A stretch of 64,000 nucleotides of DNA, taken from the NCBI GenBank assembly GCA_031841125.1, contig CM063112.1, positions 61,123,722-61,187,721 of the forward strand, read 5' to 3'. The stretch is from Acanthococcus lagerstroemiae (Eukaryota; Arthropoda; Insecta; Hemiptera; Eriococcidae). Shown here piece after piece: positions 57,910-64,000 of the stretch (its first letter is position 1; each line of letters opens with the position of its first letter). A model generated the notes under the pieces. That model had not been told where the DNA came from and made no database searches. It was given only the letters and a program-made list of their open reading frames with translations. The position numbers were made by a program, and so were the translations under genes.

Positions 57910-59626
57910 TACTACCACTTGACCGCGCAAATACAATACATCGACGGGCACTGGCCTCGGCAATGATTCATTAATGGGTTTGGATTGATAACGACTCCAA
58001 GTTCCAGTTGATAGTTCCTTGTTTTGATTACGAAAGTTTAATGAATATCAAGAGCCTCCATATCCATCGGGCTTCTGGTTCTTCAGCCGGACTGCATCCG
58101 AAGGTTAACACCTCTCATACATGACCGATGTGACCGACAGTGTGTGGGACACCGACGTCACCTCTTCATTCTGCTAATCGTACTCGATTCCGGCAAAAGG
58201 CTGGCAGGGGGTCGTGACTGAGAAAAGAATACTCAAAATTGGACTGCTCGAACGATGAACGAGAGTCAAGAGTCAACTTACTCGTTCTACGATCGTGTAT
58301 TTTGACCTGCTTGCCTGTTTTGACTTCGTCAGAACCGGAATCGAAATATCTGTAAGATTAGCGAAAACTATCGGAGTGCAGACTTTGTTACACCAATAAA
58401 TTAACCAACTCGGGTTACCCGACGACCCATCGCCGGTGAACGAACTTCCTCGAAACAGTTTTATCGCCGTAGCCTCTTTCAGAAAAGAATTTTAAGATCA
58501 GACCTACGTCGAATTCGTCGAATTTTTTCTTTCTAATAGAGGAGGAGGTTAAGACTGAAAGCAGTATTAGCGTGTATAAACGAAAATAATCAGACCTAGT
58601 GGTGAGTGTGGGTCAGGGGAGTGGAAGGTATATAAGTGACTTTGTTCGGAACGATAACTCTTAAATCATATAATGGAAAGAAGGGTACGAGGCTCGAGAT
58701 AATTAGAATTTCCTGGTATGATTTTCCTCGTTTAGGCGTGAAGTGAAATTGTAACGACTAACAAATCTGAGCAACTGAGGGAACCGACATGAGAGTACGC
58801 ACAGACTTCCTCAGTTTCGTCGTTGCTTTTCTTGTATAAATACAGTCTTGGAATGCAAACTTGAATTTTCAAGGGGAAAAAAGTCGTTTCCTAGGAATAC
58901 ACGGCATTCTTTGTTTTAAACAGCCAGTTCATTCGCATCAAGGGGCGTAACTAGAAAATAATTTGGGGGAGCAAGAAAATCAGTTTGGCGCCACTTTTTC
59001 TCAGTGAAACCCGCGATCGTAATTTTTGCCTGAGGTGAGGGTAGTGGGTATACTTTTTTATGTAGCCAGAACAATAACTTTCTCTTTAAAATATAGACAA
59101 ATACGAATGCTGATGTTTCAGACATTTCTTCAGTTAATCTGTCATATTTAGAGTGCTGCATAATTTGCAAAGAAAATGACCCGAGTATGCGTAAAATATG
59201 CGACTTTTTTTTACCTCAAATACGGCCAAAATATATCAGTTTTTCCTAGAAATATGAAAAAATATGTAAAATCATAATGGGTATCATTTTACATCTTTTT
59301 GAACGCTCTATTCATAATTGTTGTTCAAATTTTATTCCAAGCTGACATGCCTGAGAAAATACTGAATAAAACTGAAATATTAAGAATTAAAAAAAAAGAG
59401 AGAATCATCTCGAAAAGCCTTTCATTTCGTAAATAAACTGAATTTTAAAACGAAGAATATTGTTACATTGCCCTTAATGAAATCGTCAAAACAAATTTGC
59501 TAAAAAAATTTTTTCACCTTATTTTTCTTTCCTAACATGAGTCGATTTTCCCCCTTTATTTTGCAAGAATGAAACGCAAAAGAGCCGTATTTTGGTATTC
59601 TGGACAGTTTCTGTGAATTCGGCTAC

Positions 59627-59650
59627 AAAAAAAAAAAAAAAAAAAAAAAA
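59627..59650. repeat. A24 homopolymer
   Basis: Twenty-four consecutive A. It could be a retroposon tail, but no retroposon body is recognisable beside it. Confidence 0.9.
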
Positions 59651-60253
59651 GACGAAATATTATGAAAAATATAAATTTTTACCCCAAATATGTATGATAT
59701 GCAAAATGAAAATGGGCTCAAAAATGCAGGGACTTTTCTGAAATTCAAACATTTTTCATCACTTTAGGAATCAGATATGACGTCAGAGCCGTATTTAGGG
59801 GAGGACCAGGGCCATGGCCCAGAGCCTCCACATTTATCCTTTTAAAATGGGGCCCCCAAAAAGGAAAGTTTTACTGTTATGTAGGTATAGACAGTAAACA
59901 TAGCGTTCTTGTTTATTTATTTTATTTTATTTGTATTCGAGCCTCCCCCCCCCAACAGATACCCGAGGGTCCCATTGACGGGGAGGGGCAGTAGTTACAA
60001 TATAATAATTATTCTTAAAAATAAAAAATACTTTTCAAAAGAAGGGTGGGGGATAAAGAAGAAGGAAAAGATGACAGAAAGGGGGAGGGGGAGACAGGCA
60101 CTAGAGAGCAAGGGCAGAGCGGGGGATGCGGGGCGCAGGTCCATAGGTAGCAGTTGAGAATTGTGAATTGAGAACTGAGGGTTGAAGGAAGCCGAGGGGC
60201 CAAAACAAACCACACTGGTGCGGTATAAGGGGAAGAACTGCAAAGACTAGAAC

Positions 60254-60645
60254 CTACTCGAGTACTTTAATGACTGATGAAGTATACTGTTTCCTACTCA
60301 TGAAGAAAATGTCGATCCCAGGGTCTTCTTGGGTAATATTATTATATAATGCTACAGTATTGTCCATACTTGATGCTGAGCCTCTACGTGTCACAAATAG
60401 ATCAGTATTTCCTGTATTAAATGTAGGGACCCTGAATTGAATACGTATTAAGTTGTTGGAATCCAAAATTTTGTTATTCAGAACATCTATCAAGAAGATC
60501 AACTTTGCCAGATATGTTCTGTTTTTTAGACACATAATTTCAAAGCCAACTAAAAGTTCTGTGTATACAATTTCAGAAGGATAATATGTAAAGATTCTGC
60601 AATACAAGTATTTCAAAGATCGTTTTTTGGATTCTCTCAAGTTTA
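60254..60645 (-). pseudogene. LINE ORF2 C-terminal segment, downstream part
   Basis: The open - strand frame includes KRSLKYLYCRIF, LVGFEIMCLKNRTYLAKLIF, LIDVLNNKI, IQFRVPTFNTGNTDLFV and EDPGIDIFFMSRKQYTSSVI. The R(A/S)LKYL … L..R….L.FL…L.N..…..I.FRVP pattern is the conserved C-terminal tail of insect LINE ORF2. One extra A near 60625 shifts the frame from the ERIQK start. It meets the mariner terminus at 60646. Confidence 0.7.
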
Positions 60646-60891
60646 CATAGGTTGTCGCTAAGTAACTGAGACTAAAATTTGTACGGCCCACCAACGCTAC
60701 CTATCGGCGTTTCAACGGAGTAGAGGGATAATTTGGTTCATTAGCTATCAATTGAGACCATGCCGGGCTCATTTGATTGAAAACTCGCTGTTCCAAACCA
60801 ATCTGAATAAAACCATATGCGTTGACCCCTACGGTTTTTTTAAAGTTTTTTTTAAAGAAAGAAAAAAGGCATACAATTACAAAATTTTTTA

Positions 60892-61145
60892 CTAATCATC
60901 ATCTTCATTAAGTACACGAATATCTTTTTCAAAATGAGCGCCATTTATGGCTATACAGGCGTCCATTTGTTCTTGCCATTTATCGAACGTTTTCGCGTAT
61001 TCCGCTGCCGGTAAGGAGGAGAAAAACATCTGCACTGCAGTGATGCGACTTCTTGATACGTGTTGAATTGACAACCTTGTAAGGCTGCCTTTAGTTGAGG
61101 AAATAACCAAAAGTCGCAGGGGGCGAGGTCAGGACTATACGAAGA
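60892..61145 (-). pseudogene. Mariner-type transposase C-terminus, left arm
   Basis: YSPDLAPCDFWLFPQLKAAL carries the last catalytic aspartate of the mariner DDD triad. It is followed, after a one-base frame change in the EVASLQ region, by MFFSSLPAAEYAKTFDKWQE and a NGAHFEKDIRVLNEDDD end. The catalytic core upstream is missing. Confidence 0.7.
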
Positions 61146-61173
61146 GTGGGTTGGGGGATGGTAGTTTTTTTTT

Positions 61174-61333
61174 AGAAGTCATTACCACGGTGCAGATGTT
61201 TTTCTCCTCCTTACCGGCGGCAGAATATGCGAAAACGTTTGATAAATGGCAAGAACAAATGGACGCCTATATAGCCATTAATGGCGCTTATTTTGAAAAA
61301 GATATTCGTGTATTTAATGAAGATGATGATTAA
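61174..61333 (+). pseudogene. Mariner-type transposase C-terminus, right arm
   Basis: This reads EVITTVQMFFSSLPAAEYAK, then WQEQMDAYIAINGAYFEKD and an EDDD tail to TAA at 61331-61333. It is the mirrored counterpart of the left-arm fragment and retains the intact frame that the left arm has lost by one base. Confidence 0.7.
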
Positions 61334-61501
61334 TAAAAAAATTTGTAATCGTATATGCGTTTTTTTCTTCTTTAAAAAAATCTTTAAAAAACCTGTTGAT
61401 AGCTAATTAACTAAATTATCCCCTTACTGCGTTGAAAAGCCGATAGGTAGCGTTGGTGGGTCGTACAAATTTTAGTCTCAGTTACTTAGCTACAACCTAT
61501 G

Positions 61502-61690
61502 CATCTTAACTTTGTCGAGTTTTGGGATCCCATATAACACAGGAGAAATGCAATATCGATCTGACAAAACTAGAATAAAGAATTTTCATTGTTTCTAAAT
61601 TTTTTATAACAAGTTCCAATTCTCTTTATGGAGCCAACCATTCTTTTAGATTTTAAAGTTATGTGATCGATACGCATATTGAATTTACAA
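61502..61690 (-). pseudogene. LINE ORF2 segment upstream of the insertion
   Basis: - strand text in broken frames: CKFNMRIDHITLKSKRMVGS, IKRIG, then YSSFVRSILHFSCVIWDPKT. The L…S.VRSILE…S.VWDP block normally precedes ER(V/I)QR.FL in LINE ORF2, which is exactly what lies on the far side of the inserted element. Confidence 0.65.
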
Positions 61691-62230
61691 GTGAAATATA
61701 CAAATGCTGCAAAAGTGAAAGAACGGATTCTTCATTAAAACTATATTCTACAAAGAAGTATTTAAAAAAATGGGACCTATATTTATCGGCTGACAATGGT
61801 AATGTCAAATTCGCGAGGGAAAAAAATGCTGTTTGCAAGAAATATATAAATGATAAGCGCAATAACAAGTACGCAACAGAAAAAGACAGCATTTGAAGAA
61901 AAAATTTAACTTCAAAACGCAATGTAATTTGCTTACGCGATAAACTAAATTACACCCAGAATTGTAATACCTTCTACACACAATGGAAAAACGAAGCACG
62001 ATATTACTGCACCCGAAATAAAAGTTTGAACTCTCTCGGCTTCCATTATAGTTGCCACAAATTTACAATTTCGCACAAATTAATGTCGAAATCAAATTTT
62101 GGAGCAATAAAAATCTATGAATCGGTTCTATAGTCTATACTGTGTTTCACTGCACTGTTGTCCTCCTCCTCCTCAGAAGTCACAATTTTAGATTTAGAGC
62201 CAAACCGATATCAAATTGTATCAGCCTGTA

Positions 62231-62600
62231 TTCCCTTGCGAGCATCACGTTCCTTGTACCAGCCTGCGAACACTACACTCTGCTAGTGCATCGTCTTGCA
62301 CACGAGTCTGCAACCACGGGGGAGCATTTTCATGTCTGCTTCGCGGACTGCGCCGACATGAGAATTTGAGAATGTCGTCGTCCGCTACGCTCCGCAGAGC
62401 ACGATGCGCTCCATATTTTTTGGCGCGCTCATTTTTTGAACGCTACGTTCGCTGGATGAGGACATTCTCATGTCGGCGCAGTCCGCGAAGCAGACATGAA
62501 AATGCTCTCCCGTGGTTGCAGACTCGTCTGCAAGATGATGCACTAGCAGAGTGTAGTGCTCGTAGGCTGGTACAAGGAGTGTGTATTCGCAGGCGAATGA
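62231..62600. repeat. GC-rich inverted repeat with ~140-bp arms
   Basis: Left arm 62231-62380 and right arm about 62455-62600 are reverse complements over nearly all their length (CCTTGTACCAGCCTGCGAAC, TCTGCTAGTGCATCGTCTTG, GAGTCTGCAACCACGGGGGA, CATGTCTGCTTCGCGGACTG on the left). A small duplication lies at the inner left edge. The loop is about 75 bp. Both strands read the same peptide-like text through their own arm. The composition is much richer in G and C than the flanks. Confidence 0.85.
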
Positions 62601-62609
62601 AGAGTGTTA

Positions 62610-62648
62610 AGTCAGTCCAGTCAGTCAGTCTAGCCAATTAGTCCAGTC

Positions 62649-62681
<33 letters not shown>

Positions 62682-62683
62682 TT
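62610..62683. repeat. GTCAGTCCA tract followed by (TTA)n microsatellite
   Basis: AGTCAGTCCAGTCAGTCAGT and a second AGTCCAGTCAGTA lead directly into eleven or so ATT units (62651-62682). Confidence 0.9.
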
Positions 62684-64000
62684 CGTAACGTTCTTTTCGT
62701 CACGCACCAAAGTAACGCTTTTTTCCGTTATGTGCCGAAGTAAAGACATAAAAATGTCAAAACGAATTCAGCCAGTTCAAAACCCCTCGATGATACCTCG
62801 ATGGGGTCATTCGCATAAATAATAGGTCTAAGAATTCCTAATGTACTGTAATAAAGCGTAATTTTTACACAGCCCCCCCTCCCCTTGTATGGCGCTTCTA
62901 GAGTTCGTAAGAAAAAATTCCTAAGGACCATTTTTATAGAAAATTGGATCCCTCTTAAGCTCATGTTTACTCTTGCACAGTTTCTTGTATTCTTCGAGTA
63001 TGTACGTTATCCGCGATGACGTAAATTTTTGTATTTAAATAACATAATATTTAGAACGAAAACTGCTTTTAAAAAAATTGAATTCGGAGGTCGGATGGTG
63101 CTAAAGAGTTGTATTCGGAAATGAATGTAAACTGTGAAAAATTTCATTGAAAAATACTGAAATTTTTCCACGGCTCAACGCGAGTGAAGTTTGAAATAGA
63201 GAGAAATTTGGTAATTCGATTGTTATGTAGTTATTCTCATGTAAATATTTATAAATGAGTAAAATTAGCTTTATTTACATCTTGAGAGGCGAAGAGGAGG
63301 ACAGTTCGAGTCGCTAAATTTGTTTTTGATGTTATACTTCAACTGTGATTACTCTAATATTACCGCATGTGACCGTGACCTGCTGAAATTAGTAAAATGA
63401 TACGCAACAGCTTCTATTACATCATTCGTTTTTTCTTTTTTGGACATCTTTCATTTTTGATAGTGTTTCGAGCGTAAACCCCCTGCTTTTGTACAGAGAC
63501 GAAACTTGACTTTCAGTTTGGGTGAAGGGGTGGAGAAGACAACTTGTGCTTTTGGGAATTAACATAGGTTTTGGAAACTTAAAAATCTCTAATGCAACTA
63601 AAACTTCCAGGTCCCACAGGGGTTAATCTCCAGGTTAATCTCCAGTTACTTGAATTTCCAAGTTTTTTACATTGAAAACAGGGTTTTGTGGCTCGCTGAA
63701 TTCATTTATAAAATACTTTTCCTCCTCCTTCCAACTCTTCAGGTTTTAAAAGTAAGCGATCTTAAAAACCGAATTTTCAACCATTTTATGGGGTGGTCGT
63801 TATTTACTTTTGGTGGATTTTTCTTTCTGAATTTCCTCGGAATCCGCTTCTAAATTGATTTTAATAGAAATAACCAAGCGAAGATCCTCGATCTGATTGG
63901 GGGAACCGTGCCACAAATTCCCTTCTAATTCTTATAAGAAAAATATATCAAGTTTTGACTTTTTCCATGAAAAATTGTTTTTCCTCGGCTCCTAAATGTG
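62684..64000. other. No gene recognised
   Basis: AT-rich sequence. Diverged units of the CGCTGAATTCATTT family occur near 63310 and 63695. A + strand frame at 63650-63853 is of low complexity and overlaps that repeat, so I do not call it coding. Confidence 0.45.

Larger units (their letters stand above)
57540..59908. other. No gene recognised; simple repeats only
   Basis: It contains a TC microsatellite (57883-57909), a 24-nt A-run (59627-59650), and single-ended matches to the CAGGG-type termini (near 58948 GGGGCGTAACTAG, and near 59785 GAGCCGTATTTAGGGG). Confidence 0.45.
60646..61501. mobile_element. Palindromic mariner derivative inserted in a LINE
   Basis: Left arm 60646-61053 and right arm 61174-61501 are inverted copies (CATAGGTTGTCGCTAAGTAA against TTAGCTACAACCTATG). 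The right arm lacks about 80 bp present in the left. TA precedes the left terminus (60644-60645); the right flank has CA instead, so one side has probably mutated. The loop 61054-61173 belongs to the left copy's transposase frame. Both arms encode the transposase end (AKTFDKWQEQMDA(C/Y)IAIN; EDDD). Confidence 0.8.
59909..61690 (-). mobile_element. LINE (Jockey/CR1-like) 3' end, 5'-truncated, interrupted by a mariner derivative
   Basis: On the - strand the ORF2 end runs from about 61690 to a TAG at 60254-60256, is split by the foldback element at 60646-61501, and is followed by a ~345-bp 3' UTR that ends in an A-rich tail (AATACAAATAAAATAAAATA, ending near 59909). The upstream piece reads SKRMVGSIKRIG … YSSFVRSILHFSCVIWDPKT; the downstream piece reads ERIQKRSLKYL (after one indel) … FRVPTFNTGNTDLF. 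These are typical of the end of non-LTR reverse-transcriptase ORFs. The 5' part is missing. Confidence 0.75.

Noticed and set aside
61663..61896. A 77-codon + strand frame rich in K, N and Y
   Set aside because: Composition is that of AT-rich chance frames, and part of it overlaps the antisense of the LINE fragment.
62216..62641. A 141-codon + strand reading frame
   Set aside because: It runs through both arms of an inverted repeat, and the opposite strand reads the same text. The openness follows from base composition and the palindrome.

Overview
The window is nuclear DNA from an animal, most likely an insect. Two multi-exon genes with short introns and GT/AG boundaries sit in an AT-rich background packed with degenerate transposons, MITE-like elements, a tRNA-derived SINE, LINE tails and several minisatellite or satellite arrays. 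There are no bacterial features. The exact order or species cannot be read from the sequence.

Gene part (1-23 kb). Positions 3038-15380 on the + strand hold 19 coding exons whose phases join without a break into the last 1,289 residues of a UBR3-type E3 ubiquitin ligase (helical body, split RING, C-terminal cysteine-rich UBR domain). The N-terminal part with the UBR box lies left of the window. Convergent to it, on the - strand from 22986 down to 16346, nine coding exons join into a complete 495-residue SLC36-type (proton-coupled amino acid transporter) protein. Its first coding exon starts exactly at an acceptor, so at least one 5' untranslated exon lies further right. The two stop codons are 965 bases apart.

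Gene-poor part (23-64 kb). I recognise no intact gene here. It contains: a degenerate ~55-bp GACTGACTG/CAGACATGAA minisatellite (24.0-25.3 kb); a duplicated copia-like 5' fragment (25.65-26.06 kb); clusters of an AGACTCTTTAAAACT minisatellite; a ~450-bp array (39.2-41.5 kb); a ~220-bp, seven-copy array (42.86-44.74 kb) split by a 270-bp hAT-type MITE; two opposite copies of one tRNA-SINE (42.5 and 53.7 kb), one nested in a second hAT-type element; a CpG-rich block with a CRE palindrome (51.25-52.26 kb); a Jockey-like LINE 3' end (55.2-55.7 kb); and a second LINE 3' end (59.9-61.7 kb) interrupted by a palindromic mariner derivative.

Two themes stand out. First, at least six short elements begin with CAG/CAT-type inverted termini and are bounded by 8-bp direct repeats, three of them perfect, which points to repeated hAT-type activity; two of these are filled with a heptameric GCTGAAA/GAAGCCG array. 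Second, two different mariner-like families (12.5 kb; 47.1 and 60.6 kb) occur as head-to-head palindromes of transposon 3' ends, each arm still carrying the transposase C-terminus.
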